Source: Polyangiaceae bacterium (lineage in GTDB: Bacteria; Myxococcota_A; Polyangia; Polyangiales; Polyangiaceae). From it: a stretch of DNA of 64,000 nt. The translations under genes and the position numbers were made by a program. Positions 42,574 to 52,140 of this stretch are shown in pieces (positions within the stretch are counted from its first letter, which is position 1; each line of letters opens with the position of its first letter). Location of the stretch: contig JADJRH010000001.1 in NCBI GenBank assembly GCA_016712345.1, forward strand, positions 1,922,001 to 1,986,000, in the 5' to 3' direction. The notes beneath the pieces are model-generated. The model was not told the origin of the DNA. It saw only the letters and a list, made by a program, of their open reading frames with translations, and did no database searches.

Positions 42574-45500
42574 GACGCCCCCTTTTTTGCAGTGTTTTTG
42601 GGCGGCGGCATACTCGACTGTGCCGTCACACCTGAAGCTATTCGCGCCGACAGTTTGGCCAGTGCTTTTGACGCCGCATTTCGAACGCGGTCGCTGCTCT
42701 TAAAGCGCTTCTCAACCGCTTCTTGAAGCGCCTTTTCGGCGTCTTGTGTACGCGCGATATCGCCCAAGATCTCAGCCGCCATTTCACGCGTTTCTTCGTG
42801 CGCCGCCGGTGCAAACAGCTTTCTGTCGAGCAGGAGTTCTATACACACCGCTTCTGCGCGCGCTGCCGTCAACGCCACCACGGTTGCCAGCGCCTGACGG
42901 CGCTCCTCCACGGGTAGATTGTCAAAGTCGCCGCGCTTCACCCGCAATACCAAATAAGGCCCCGCCGCCCGCACCCGATGCTGCGCCATTCGGCGGAGTG
43001 TCGCCACGCGGACCGAACCGTCTTTGTCTTCGAGAAGCGCCCGCAACTCCAATCGCAATCGCTCGCTTGAATGGCCTTCTAAGTGACCGAGCGCTTCAAT
43101 TCGAACCAGGGCATGTGGGCTTTTTGCGGCGGACATAATCGCTTCGCGCGCCGCATTTGTGCCGAGTTCTGCGAGCACGTTCACAAGGCCAATCCCCACT
43201 TCCACATCGGCCGACGCAAACAACGCTCCCATTGCCGCTTCGTGTCCCTGACCTCGCCGGCTCAAATAGCCGAGCAACACACGCACCATCGGCTCCGCGC
43301 GCGGGTCGCTGAGCAACCCCAAAATCAGGGGCGCGTGAGAGCCGTCGACAAATCGAAGAAGCGTTTCAAGGCCATGCTGAAATGCCTCTTTCTCCACCCC
43401 TTCCGCCACCGCCGCGGTCACAATGTTCCGCATTGTTTCGCCGGAAAGAATACCGGCAGTGAGCAATTCGCGAAGGCGCTCGGTTTCGGTAGGGTTGTCT
43501 AACTCAATGGCTGCGCACAGACCGCATACAAGCTCAACGGCCGACCCCGCCTGCGACTCTGCCAAACCGTCCACGGCGCTTCGCAAGGCGATTGAAACCG
43601 GCCGCGAACGCCCACGCCGTTCTGCGTCCACAAACGAGTCTGCGGCGATTTTCACGAAGCGCTGACTCACCACGTCCTGCTGCACATCCATTTGAGCCGA
43701 CAGCACTTCAAGCGTTGCAGGATCAATGCGCACCACATCCGCCAGCGCCGACTTGGCGGTTCCGCCGAGCTTCGTTGCCTGGGCGCGCGCGGCACCTTCC
43801 ACATCGAGCGGCCGATCGCCCGCGAGAAGCAGTTCAATCAATCGATCGGGACCACCTTCTTCAACAGGCTTTTTGCTCGTTCGGGCGGCCTCGTGAGCGT
43901 GCGCGAGATCCGCCGCGTATTCGGCTCGACACTCGTCGAGAACACTCGTCACCTCGCGCTCAAAATCGGCGCGCGCCTTTTGATCCCCTTCAGCAAAGGC
44001 ATCAATCGCTTCAAACGCAATGTGCTCAAAACTCGCGTCCCACAGCAGCGTCACGAGATCATCTTCGGGTGAGATCTCTTTGGTGGGATCCAACATCCAA
44101 AGCCGCAAAAACTCGTCCAGCTCCGCTCGGCGCAGCCCCGGCAAAAAACCCATCGTGCGTACACCCGATGAAAAAAGCCTGTACGGAACCAAATCGAGCG
44201 GTGCCTCCGGTTCCCACAAAGCCACATCCCCCGCCTGAAACGAATAGGGCGTTACGTTCCAAACAAGCGCATCATCGCCGTCGCGAAGCGCCTCTGCGAC
44301 ACGAGCAAATGCCTTTGAAAAGCGGCGTTTCGATTCAACATGGTCGCGACCGTATTGCAGGTTTCCGTGCAGCGTTCGGTCCACAAGCAAAAACACGTCT
44401 TTGAGCGCCGTTTTGCGTTCGGCGCTCATTTGACCCGCGTCGACGTGCGCCACATCCGCGTCGGTGGCGGCTCGTCGATTGGGGTCTCGCGGCGCTTCAG
44501 GCGGAGACGATTCACCCGGCGGTGGCAGCGAGTCACCCGGCGGCGGCACCGAGGGCTTTGCCTGCACATTTCCCGGCGGCGGCGCGGACGGTTTCGGCGA
44601 CACATTCGGCGGCGGCGTGCCGGCGTGCGCTCGCCGAAGAGGCGTTGTTTCGGCGAGGCCGGCAGGTGGCACGACTTCCCGACCGTGGGCTGGAATTCCG
44701 GGCGCCGTCGACGGAGTCAACATGCGAATGGTCGCCTCGCGAGCGTGCTCCCGATCGGACGAGGTATTCGCAATCAACACCGGCTGAATAGGCACCGTAT
44801 CGGCAACGCCCGCCGTGTGACGCCCGAGCTTTGCTTTGAAAGCGAGCAACGTGTCTCGCATTTCAGCCGCGGATCCGTAGCGATTTTTCGCGTCGAAGCT
44901 CAGCGCCTTGTCGATCATCGTCACCACTTCGATCGGCGTTTTTGGGGCGATGCGCGCAAGCGACGGAACCGGCCTTGTTGCCGCCGAAACCATCATCTCG
45001 TTGAGGCTCGTGCCTTCGTGAACAAAGGCCCCCGTGAGCAATGTGTACATCGTCGCCGCAGTGGCCCACAGATCGGTTCTGTGATCCACGTTTTGCCAGC
45101 GTCCCAACGCCTGCTCGGGCGCCATAAACGCAGGTGTACCCATGGCCATACCCGTTTTTGTTTTTTGCAGCGTTGCTCGCGCTTCATTCGACTCGCGCAC
45201 TTTGGCAATTCCAAAGTCGAGCACTTTGAGCGGACCTTTGAGTGGCAAAAACAGATTTGCGGGCTTGATATCGCGGTGGATAACGCCCTTTTTATGCGCC
45301 GCGGCGAGCACATCCAGCGTTTGTGCCCCGATGTCGAGCACCTCGGGAAGTGGCAGTTTCCCACCCATTTTTTGGGCGCGCGCTTCCACCGTCATCCCGG
45401 TTAAAAGCTCCATCACCAAAAACGGTGTTCCGTCCTTGGTCGTCTCCAAGCCGATCACCTTCACCGCACCTGGATGGTCCACCGACGCGGCGATTTTGGC

Positions 45501-45710
45501 CTCTCGCTCAAACCTCGCCCGAACATCTGGAATGGCAGCCAACTCAGGCAGGAGCAGTTTGAGCGCCGCGATTGAGCCGTTGCGTTGCGACACAAGGTAC
45601 ACAACGGCCATACCGCCGACACCGATCAAAGCGTCGAGTCTCCACTTGGAGGCTATTTCTTGACCAATTCGCGCCTGACAGGCTGCGAGGAGTGAATCAT
45701 CTTCGAGCAT
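42570..45710 (-). CDS. Ser/Thr protein kinase with C-terminal HEAT-repeat region (1046 aa)
   Basis: N-terminal kinase, about residues 20-290: IGVGGMAVVYLVSQRNG, AALKLLLPEL, VIHRDIKPANLFL, VLDFGIAKV, GTPAFMAPEQALG. A Pro-rich linker (GTPPPNVSPKPSAPPPG) follows. The rest is helical, with HEAT-type repeats near the C-terminus (HALVRIEALGHLEGHSSERL, KDGSVRVATLRRMAQHRVRA). No transmembrane helix, so it acts in the cytoplasm. Kinase plus HEAT scaffold suggests docking of substrates on the tail. Translationally coupled to the degenerate HD-type gene behind it. Confidence 0.92.
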   Translation of the reverse strand: MLEDDSLLAACQARIGQEIASKWRLDALIGVGGMAVVYLVSQRNGSIAALKLLLPELAAIPDVRARFEREAKIAASVDHPGAVKVIGLETTKDGTPFLVMELLTGMTVEARAQKMGGKLPLPEVLDIGAQTLDVLAAAHKKGVIHRDIKPANLFLPLKGPLKVLDFGIAKVRESNEARATLQKTKTGMAMGTPAFMAPEQALGRWQNVDHRTDLWATAATMYTLLTGAFVHEGTSLNEMMVSAATRPVPSLARIAPKTPIEVVTMIDKALSFDAKNRYGSAAEMRDTLLAFKAKLGRHTAGVADTVPIQPVLIANTSSDREHAREATIRMLTPSTAPGIPAHGREVVPPAGLAETTPLRRAHAGTPPPNVSPKPSAPPPGNVQAKPSVPPPGDSLPPPGESSPPEAPRDPNRRAATDADVAHVDAGQMSAERKTALKDVFLLVDRTLHGNLQYGRDHVESKRRFSKAFARVAEALRDGDDALVWNVTPYSFQAGDVALWEPEAPLDLVPYRLFSSGVRTMGFLPGLRRAELDEFLRLWMLDPTKEISPEDDLVTLLWDASFEHIAFEAIDAFAEGDQKARADFEREVTSVLDECRAEYAADLAHAHEAARTSKKPVEEGGPDRLIELLLAGDRPLDVEGAARAQATKLGGTAKSALADVVRIDPATLEVLSAQMDVQQDVVSQRFVKIAADSFVDAERRGRSRPVSIALRSAVDGLAESQAGSAVELVCGLCAAIELDNPTETERLRELLTAGILSGETMRNIVTAAVAEGVEKEAFQHGLETLLRFVDGSHAPLILGLLSDPRAEPMVRVLLGYLSRRGQGHEAAMGALFASADVEVGIGLVNVLAELGTNAAREAIMSAAKSPHALVRIEALGHLEGHSSERLRLELRALLEDKDGSVRVATLRRMAQHRVRAAGPYLVLRVKRGDFDNLPVEERRQALATVVALTAARAEAVCIELLLDRKLFAPAAHEETREMAAEILGDIARTQDAEKALQEAVEKRFKSSDRVRNAASKALAKLSARIASGVTAQSSMPPPKNTAKKGAS

Positions 45711-45848
45711 GGGCCGTGCTCAGAAACGTCGTTGGACGCGCGCCAAGGTTACACAGCTTCGGCGAACATGGATGTTTTTCTGCACGGCAGCGGTACACAA
45801 GAGTTGTTTTGCGATTGCGCTGTTCGTTTGAGTTTGAGAGGTTTCCCC

Positions 45849-46301
45849 ATGGGTTTTTTTGATAAGGTCAAAGGGGCAATTCATGCCGTGACGGGTGGGG
45901 CCGCCAACGTACAATTCACCTATGGCCCCCATCTCCTTTTCCCGGGGCAACAGGTTCAAATTGGGATCAATGCCACCTCCACCGGTGGTCAGGTTTCATC
46001 AAAGGGCGTGTTTATTGACCTATCTGCCAATGAAGTGATTGATTTTAAAGACGGCAGCGACAACCACATTCGTTATCAAGAGCAAACGTTTTATAAAGAA
46101 ATTCAAGTAGCGCCCGCCTTCACACTCGCCCCCAATGAAACCAAACAGTTTGAAGTCACGTTATTGGTCCCCGCGGATGCCCGGCCGTCGTTCGTTGGAA
46201 AGTTGTGCAAACACCAATGGCAAATGCGCGCTCGGATCGAGGCATTTGGCAATGACCCCGACACCGGTTGGATAGACACGCGCGTTGGCCTAAAAGACTA
46301 G
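45849..46301 (+). CDS. Spo0M-like / arrestin-fold protein (150 aa)
   Basis: The ATG at 45849 follows GAGAGG and gives MGFFDKVKGAIHAVTGG, an opening typical of Spo0M (sporulation control) family proteins, and then a beta-sandwich of arrestin type: VQFTYGPHLLFPGQQVQIGI, GGQVSSKGVFIDL, FTLAPNETKQFEVTLLVP. It is shorter than Spo0M itself (about 255 residues), so it represents one half of that fold. Role in this organism unknown; cytoplasmic. Divergent from the kinase operon and 93 bp before clpB. Confidence 0.65.
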   Translation: MGFFDKVKGAIHAVTGGAANVQFTYGPHLLFPGQQVQIGINATSTGGQVSSKGVFIDLSANEVIDFKDGSDNHIRYQEQTFYKEIQVAPAFTLAPNETKQFEVTLLVPADARPSFVGKLCKHQWQMRARIEAFGNDPDTGWIDTRVGLKD

Positions 46302-46394
46302 TTTTCGCGCACGCGCGATCAGGCGCAAATATGACCGCGCTTGAGATCTGGCAAGGGGCTTGCTTGAACAAACCGCCGCCTTAGCTTCGCCTCC

Positions 46395-49004
46395 ATGCGA
46401 ATGGACCGAATGACGACCAAAGCGCAAGAAGCGGTACGCGACGCGGTCGACGTGGCAAGCCGCCGAGGCAACCCTGAATTTTTCCCCGAACACCTCCTGC
46501 GATCGATCCTTGTGCAAGACGGAGGTTTGGGCGGGCCGATCATCCAGAAAGCAGGCGCCAACCTCGACGATCTCGTTCGCGCCCTTGACGGTCGAATTGA
46601 GAGCTTCCCCAAGGTGACCGGAGGGGGTGAACCTCAACTGTCCCGCCGCGGCCTTACCCTTTTCCAAAAGGCCGAAGACATCACAAAAGAGCTAAAAGAC
46701 GACTTCATCTCCACCGAACACCTCCTGCTCGCGGCCGCCAAACATGACCGCGAAATTCAAAGCCAACTTGAAAAAGTGGGCCTCACCTACGGTAAGATTC
46801 TGAATGCCCTCACGGCTGTTCGCGGCGCCCATCGCGTGACCGACCGCGATCCTGAAGGTAAATTCCAAGCGCTCGAAAAGTACACACGCGATCTGACAAA
46901 GGCCGCGTCCTCCGGCAAAATTGACCCAGTGGTGGGCCGCGATGAAGAAATTCGCCGCGTGATCCAGGTGCTTTCGCGTCGCACAAAAAACAACCCCGTT
47001 CTCATCGGCGAGCCCGGCGTTGGTAAAACCGCCATTGTTGAAGGGATTGCCCAACGCATCGCCGCCGGCGACGTGCCAGAATCGCTCAAAGACAAGCGCC
47101 TGCACGCGCTCGACCTCGCCTCAATGGTGGCAGGTTCCAAATTCAGAGGCGAATTTGAAGATCGGTTAAAGGCTGTTTTAAAGGAGATTGAAGCCGCGCA
47201 GGGTAAGATCATCCTGTTTATCGACGAGCTTCATACCCTGGTAGGCGCCGGCGCGGCAGAAGGCGCCATGGACGCCGCCAACATGCTCAAACCCGCGCTC
47301 GCCCGCGGCGAACTGCGATGCATCGGCGCCACAACCCTCGACGAGTATCGAAAGCGCATTGAAAAAGACCCCGCGTTGGAACGTCGCTTTCAACAGGTGT
47401 TTGTCGCTCAACCGTCGGTGGAAGACACCATTGCAATTCTCCGCGGCATTAAAGAAAAGTACGAAGTACACCACGGCATTCGCATTCAAGATGCCGCGCT
47501 TGTCGCCTCCGCAGTGCTTTCCAACCGATACATCACCGAACGTTTTCTACCCGACAAAGCCATTGACCTGGTAGACGAAGCCGCCTCCAAAATCAGAATG
47601 GAGATTGACAGTCTACCCATTCCTATCGACCAAGTAGAACGCGAGTTGCTTCGCCTTCAGGTAGAAGAACAGGCCTTGAAACGCGAAGAAGACAAAGGCA
47701 GCAAAGCCAGGCTTGAAGAAGTGCGGCGTGAAATTGCTGAACTGGAAGACAAGCGCACAGGCATGCGCGCGCAATGGCTCAACGAAAAAGAGATCATCAC
47801 CAAAATCCGCGAAATTCAGCCTCAACTCGAAGATCTGAGGCTTGAAGAAGAACGCGCTTCGCGCTCGGGTGACTTGGGTAAAGCGGCCGAAATCAAATAC
47901 GGCAAAATTCCCGCTGTCCAAAAGCAGCTTGAGGTTCACCGCGGTCGACTCGCAGAAATTCAAGAAAAACAGAGCTTCTTGAAGGAAGAAGTCACCGATG
48001 AAGACATTGCCGGTGTCATCTCCAAGTGGACCGGTATACCCATCTCCAAAATGCTTGAAAGCGAGATGCAGAAGCTCCTGCGTCTTGAAGACGAGCTTCG
48101 AAGGCGAGTGGTAGGTCAGGAAGATGCGCTTGTGGCGGTTGCCAACGCCATTCGGCGCTCCCGCGCGGGTTTGGGCGACGATCGCCGGCCCATTGGATCG
48201 TTCTTGTTCCTCGGCCCCACGGGTGTTGGTAAAACGGAGTTGGCGCGCGCTCTCGCCGAGTTTCTCTTCGACGATGAACGCGCCATGGTCAGACTCGATA
48301 TGAGCGAATATGGCGAACGCCATGCGGTCGCTCGACTCATCGGTGCGCCTCCCGGGTATATTGGGTACGAGGAGGGCGGTCAACTGACCGAGCCTGTGCG
48401 CCGCCGACCTTACTCCGTGGTGCTTTTTGACGAGATCGAAAAGGCTCACCCTGACATTTGGAACACCTTGCTTCAGGTGCTTGACGATGGAAGGTTAACC
48501 GACGGTCAGGGTCACACGGTCGACTTCAAAAACACCATTCTGATTCTGACATCCAACCTGGGTACACCCGCCGCCGCGGCGATCGAGGACAAACCCGGTT
48601 TGGATGCCGACGACCGAGCGGAGTTGGTTCGCCGTGTAGTGCTCGAAGAGGTTCGAAAGAGCTTCCGACCTGAGTTCTTGAATCGCCTGGATGACCAGAT
48701 TGTCTTCCGCCGACTCGGCAGAGACGATATGGCCAAAGTGGTGGATATTCAGCTCACATTGTTTGAAAAACGCCTGCAAAGCCGCGGGATCCAAATCCAA
48801 CTCAGCCAACCTGCAAAGGGCTTTTTGGTGGAGCACGGTTATGATCCGCAATACGGCGCTCGGCCATTAAAACGAGCCATTGCAAAATATCTCGAAAACG
48901 AACTCGCAAAGAAACTTATCGGCGGTTCGTTTAAACAGGGCGACACCATTGTCGTCGGTCGTCAGGGTGATGAACTGACGTTCTCCCAAGCCTCACTCAA
49001 CTGA
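46395..49004 (+). CDS. clpB: ATP-dependent disaggregase ClpB
   Basis: Hsp100 chaperone that pulls polypeptides out of aggregates together with DnaK. N-domain from MRMDRMTTKAQEAVRDAVD; first AAA+ module with GEPGVGKTAIVEG and IDELHTLVGAG; coiled-coil middle domain about residues 395-520 (EEVRREIAELEDKRTGMRAQ); second module with GPTGVGKTELARAL, VVLFDEIEKAH and arginine finger region EFLNRLDDQIVF. The middle domain distinguishes it from ClpA/ClpC. 869 residues, full length. No convincing heat-shock promoter could be read in the 93-bp gap upstream. Confidence 0.96.
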   Translation: MRMDRMTTKAQEAVRDAVDVASRRGNPEFFPEHLLRSILVQDGGLGGPIIQKAGANLDDLVRALDGRIESFPKVTGGGEPQLSRRGLTLFQKAEDITKELKDDFISTEHLLLAAAKHDREIQSQLEKVGLTYGKILNALTAVRGAHRVTDRDPEGKFQALEKYTRDLTKAASSGKIDPVVGRDEEIRRVIQVLSRRTKNNPVLIGEPGVGKTAIVEGIAQRIAAGDVPESLKDKRLHALDLASMVAGSKFRGEFEDRLKAVLKEIEAAQGKIILFIDELHTLVGAGAAEGAMDAANMLKPALARGELRCIGATTLDEYRKRIEKDPALERRFQQVFVAQPSVEDTIAILRGIKEKYEVHHGIRIQDAALVASAVLSNRYITERFLPDKAIDLVDEAASKIRMEIDSLPIPIDQVERELLRLQVEEQALKREEDKGSKARLEEVRREIAELEDKRTGMRAQWLNEKEIITKIREIQPQLEDLRLEEERASRSGDLGKAAEIKYGKIPAVQKQLEVHRGRLAEIQEKQSFLKEEVTDEDIAGVISKWTGIPISKMLESEMQKLLRLEDELRRRVVGQEDALVAVANAIRRSRAGLGDDRRPIGSFLFLGPTGVGKTELARALAEFLFDDERAMVRLDMSEYGERHAVARLIGAPPGYIGYEEGGQLTEPVRRRPYSVVLFDEIEKAHPDIWNTLLQVLDDGRLTDGQGHTVDFKNTILILTSNLGTPAAAAIEDKPGLDADDRAELVRRVVLEEVRKSFRPEFLNRLDDQIVFRRLGRDDMAKVVDIQLTLFEKRLQSRGIQIQLSQPAKGFLVEHGYDPQYGARPLKRAIAKYLENELAKKLIGGSFKQGDTIVVGRQGDELTFSQASLN

Positions 49005-49030
49005 CACTCCTTGCACGGTCATTTGACCAT

Positions 49031-49078
49031 CCACCCCGGGTTCGGGCATGGGGCCACGATCCGGGGTGGTTCTTTTTG
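49031..49078 (+). terminator. Rho-independent terminator of clpB
   Basis: CCACCCCGG (49031-49039) pairs with CCGGGGTGG (49061-49069), followed by TTCTTTTTG, 27 bases after the clpB stop. The loop contains a second short GGGC/GCCC element. Confidence 0.85.
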
Positions 49079-49310
49079 TCCGCCCAGAGCGTGACCGCTC
49101 CAGAAACGGCTCAAATGAAGGCCCCCCTGCGCCAACTGGAGGGGTAGAGCGGCAACTTGTTCAGCGGGCGAACGTGGGTGAGAGGCAAGGTAGATTTGTG
49201 GCGTTGAGGAGGGAAGGTTTGTTGGTGAATGACCTGGTGGGATTGTTTGGTTAGAAATGGGTAGAATAGGGCGTCGAAAAAAGGGGAGTGAGCGGCTTTA
49301 TCGACGGTAA

Positions 49311-49436
49311 GAATACGCAGAGTCATAAGCATTAAAATGAAAGCCGCGGCAAGAAGAGAATACGCAGAGTCATAAGCATTAATGATAAAATAGAATACGC
49401 GTAGTCATAAGCAAATAAGACGCGACAAGAATACGG
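49311..49436. repeat. A+T-rich direct repeats GAATACGCAGAGTCATAAGC
   Basis: GAATACGC-(A/G)(G/T)AGTCATAAGCA occurs at 49311, 49358 and 49393, with a shortened GAATACGG at 49429. The spacing falls from 47 to 35 bases. The patch is unusually A+T-rich for this window and sits in the long gap between clpB (stop 49004) and the next gene. The rest of the 49079-49741 gap shows GGGTAGA words but no gene I can support. Confidence 0.6.
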
Positions 49437-49741
49437 CCTGTTACAAAATGGTGATTTGGCACCCCCGTGAAGGCCAAAAAAGCCAAAAAATCGCCAAAAA
49501 TCACTCATAGAAAGGCCAGAAGCCCACTCGGGCGATCGGAGTCTCGGCCGCGCGTCAGAAAAAGCCTAGATCCAAAGCGATTGCGCGCGTGTGCGACAAA
49601 AAAGACGGCGGATCAAGGTAGTTTTGCGGAAAGCAAGCACTCTTCTTCCGCCTCGGAAGCATGAGCAGCTCTCGCCCTTTCCGGAGGGGGTAGAGCGGCC
49701 CGGCGTTGACACCCGGCACACGGTGTTGGTCTCATCGAACA

Positions 49742-50122
49742 ATGGGCGTGCTCGTCAACTGCGGTGTATTGAGCTTCGTCGCGTGCATTGGTGTTCTCGT
49801 GCTGGGGTGCAAGGACGACTGTCAGTCCGCCAAAGAACGCGTTAGAGACCGCCACAAGGAGTGCGGCACACCAGTCTTCGAAATGACGGCATGTGGGAGT
49901 TTCACGTGCGACGTGATCACAGAAGAATGCGACGTCAGCGGGAGCGGTCTAGACACTTCCGAATACTCCTGCGTGAGGGCTTCGTGCGAGCCCGAGCAAG
50001 CGGCGCAGGATGTCTGTATCGCTGACTGCGCGGAGGCGGCCTCGTGCGAAGGGCTGAACCTGTCGATCCCGTCGGAAGACCGGGAGCGCTACCTCAAGTG
50101 CATCAACAGCTGTGCACAGTAA
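49742..50122 (+). CDS. Small Cys-rich lipoprotein (126 aa)
   Basis: Signal peptide MGVLVNCGVLSFVACIGVLV with lipobox VLGC, then a mature part with about 14 cysteines (DDCQSAKERV, HKECGTPVFEMTACGSFTCD, SYSCVRASCEPEQ-type spacing, VCIADCAEAASCEG, CINSCAQ). The cysteine spacing suggests a disulfide-stabilised domain in the periplasm or at the surface. No known family. Such lipoproteins are frequent in myxobacteria (inference). The start at 49742 was chosen for the signal peptide. Confidence 0.7.
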   Translation: MGVLVNCGVLSFVACIGVLVLGCKDDCQSAKERVRDRHKECGTPVFEMTACGSFTCDVITEECDVSGSGLDTSEYSCVRASCEPEQAAQDVCIADCAEAASCEGLNLSIPSEDRERYLKCINSCAQ

Positions 50123-50179
50123 GAGTGCTGCACTTTCAGCGAGCGACGGCTGTATTTACGGGACTACCCTCGGCGGGGC

Positions 50180-51421
50180 TTATCGAATGGGTAGACCCGC
50201 AACAACCCGCCGGAGCAAATCCAACGCAGCGTACGCGGCGGCAACCCTCACCTCATCGCGATCACCCGGAAAAACGCGGTCTTTTACAATGGTTCCACCC
50301 GGATGTGACACCGCCCAATACACAAGGCCAACAGGCTTTGTGGCTGTTCCACCGCTTGGACCCGCAATTCCTGTAATGGCTACCCCCACGTCACATTCAC
50401 AGAGTCTGCGTACACCTTCAGCCATTTCGGCCGCCACTTCGGCCGAAACAGCACCGTGTCCTCTAAGTGTATCCTCAGCAACTCCCAACAACCGAGTTTT
50501 GGCACTGTTTGCGTACGTGACCGCCCCACCAATCAAATAGTCACTTGCCGGGTAACTCGTGAGCAGGTGTGAAACCAACCCGCCTGTACAACTCTCCGCA
50601 ACAGCCATGTGATAGCCGCGATTGCGCACCGCGCGGCCCACCACCTCGGGAAAAGCATCATCCCCTTCGCCGTACACCGAGTCGCCGAGTTTGGCCTTCA
50701 CAACAGCCGCCGCCCTTTGAGCAATGTCATGCGCCGCCGATTGCGATCCCGCGTGAGCGTGCACTTTCACGTCACATTCAGGAAAGTGTACACGGTAACC
50801 AAGCGTCACTCCGGGGTGTTGCGCCTCCACACCGGCCAGCGCTTCACCAATTGCCGACTCGCGCATCCCGTAGACATGAAGCACGATCTGATGCGCATTG
50901 TTCGAGGCCGAAGGCCTGATCCGCGGAAGCACCTGCTCCGAGAACATCGGCTTCATTTCTTTGGGTACACCCGGCATGAAATACGCCGTGGCATTGCCAA
51001 TCGTCAGCGCAAAACCCGGCGCCGTGCCGTTTTGATTCGGCAAAATCTCCGCGCCGGCCGGCAAATCAGCCTGTTTTTCGTTGCTCGGATTCATCACCGC
51101 GCCGCGCGACTCCAGCCTCCGCCGAATTGCGAGCAACGTGTTGTCGTCGCGCACCAGGTCCACGTTTGCAGCGCGCGCCGCGGCCAGCGCCGTGAGATCG
51201 TCGGTTGTCGGGCCGAGGCCACCCGTCACGATCACGAAGCGGTGCGCGGCTCCGAGGCGCTTCAGCGTATCCACGATCTGGTCCAGTTCGTCGGGGATCG
51301 ACTCCACCGTGGTCACCGAAAACCCCGCAGAAGTAAGCTCCGTTGAGAGCCACGTTGCGTTGGTGTTCACGATTTCGCCGCGCGTGATCTCGGTTCCGAT
51401 GGCAAGGATGGCTGCCGGCAT
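50180..51421 (-). CDS. cinA: CinA family protein (NMN amidohydrolase-like, 413 aa)
   Basis: Two-domain protein: N-terminal MoaB/MogA-like domain (ILAIGTEITRGEIVNTNATW, VIVTGGLGPTTDDLTA, FMPGVPKEM), known in CinA as an ADP-ribose pyrophosphatase domain, and a C-terminal nicotinamide-nucleotide amidase domain (MAVAESCTGGLVSHLLTSYP, VGVAITGIAGPSGGTATKPV). Together they salvage pyridine nucleotides; the historical link is competence and DNA damage. Full length with catalytic Ser in ESCTGG. Cytoplasmic. Convergent with the Cys-rich lipoprotein gene. Confidence 0.93.
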   Translation of the reverse strand: MPAAILAIGTEITRGEIVNTNATWLSTELTSAGFSVTTVESIPDELDQIVDTLKRLGAAHRFVIVTGGLGPTTDDLTALAAARAANVDLVRDDNTLLAIRRRLESRGAVMNPSNEKQADLPAGAEILPNQNGTAPGFALTIGNATAYFMPGVPKEMKPMFSEQVLPRIRPSASNNAHQIVLHVYGMRESAIGEALAGVEAQHPGVTLGYRVHFPECDVKVHAHAGSQSAAHDIAQRAAAVVKAKLGDSVYGEGDDAFPEVVGRAVRNRGYHMAVAESCTGGLVSHLLTSYPASDYLIGGAVTYANSAKTRLLGVAEDTLRGHGAVSAEVAAEMAEGVRRLCECDVGVAITGIAGPSGGTATKPVGLVYWAVSHPGGTIVKDRVFPGDRDEVRVAAAYAALDLLRRVVAGLPIR

Positions 51422-51605
51422 AAAGGGGCGATACGATTTTCCCGCGGCGCACCGATGTCAATCGCAATATCAAGCCGCTGCGGCCCCAGAGCGACGGCTG
51501 ACGCGTCATGTCAAGACCCGAGCGTCTCACCCAATGCCCCGGCCTGACCGACGCCTGAAGCGTCATCCCACGACCTGAAACCTCCGGGAGACTGAAAGGT
51601 CGTAA

Positions 51606-51925
51606 TCAACACGGAGTTCCCCAGCGGCGCATGCGCCTCATTCGAACGGCGAGTAACTCGTTGCGGTTGAGTTGTCGATGCAGCAGAAAAGAGCCCGTTC
51701 TGGGAGGTCCGGCGACTTGAGATGTCCATCACGTCGCCATCCACCGGTCTCGCCGGTCTCTCGTTTTCGTCGTGGCTGCGCTCGCCACAGAACTCCATCT
51801 GGAGAACCCGACGCGCCACGCTGTTCGCTTTTCCGCTTGGCGACGGGCAAGGGTGTCCCAAACGTCTCGACAAGACTGGATCCGTGCCTTGCAGAACGTT
51901 CCGCTAAAGGGAAGTTACCTAGGAG
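51606..51925. repeat. 320-bp dispersed repeat B, copy 2
   Basis: Same length, orientation and almost the same sequence as 32318-32637. Beyond the shared GAAGTTACCTAGGAG end, this copy continues into a CCGTG-rich palindromic patch (51926-51985: GGAGATCCACGGACTCCGTG and CCTCCGTGTCCTCCGTCC), whereas copy 1 continues into a GGGGCGGC/GCCGCCCC hairpin. The sharp change in flanks marks the element boundary. It sits between cinA and acnA. Confidence 0.85.
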
Positions 51926-52056
51926 GCACGGAGATCACGGAGATCCACGGACTCCGTGCCCCTCCGTGTCCTCCGTCCCTCCGTGGTAAAGAGACGTCAC
52001 AGGTGTCCAAACGCGTCAGGTCGTTGCGAGGCGATCCAGGATTCGTAGTCCGGGTT

Positions 52057-52125
52057 GGGTAGACCGCTCAGGGTGGGTAGACCGCTCAGGGTGGGTAGAC
52101 CGCTCAGGTGGGTAGAGGCGTCAGG
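52057..52125. repeat. 18-bp tandem repeat GGGTAGACCGCTCAGGGT (4 units)
   Basis: Unit starts are at 52057, 52075, 52093 and 52110; the last is shortened and altered (GGGTAGAGGCGTCAGG). It ends 15 bp before the acnA stop. Each unit begins with GGGTAGA, a heptamer that recurs elsewhere between 41 and 55 kb. Confidence 0.8.
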
Positions 52126-52140
52126 TTCGGTGTGGAACCG

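Noticed and set aside
46302..46394. Sigma-32-type heat-shock promoter before clpB
   Set aside because: CTTGAA-like words occur, but no CCCCAT-type element stands at the proper spacing before the start codon.
49467..49664. Lys/Ser-rich frame of 65 codons
   Set aside because: Starts with GTG without a ribosome binding site in a repeat-bearing gap; the basic composition follows from A-rich runs.
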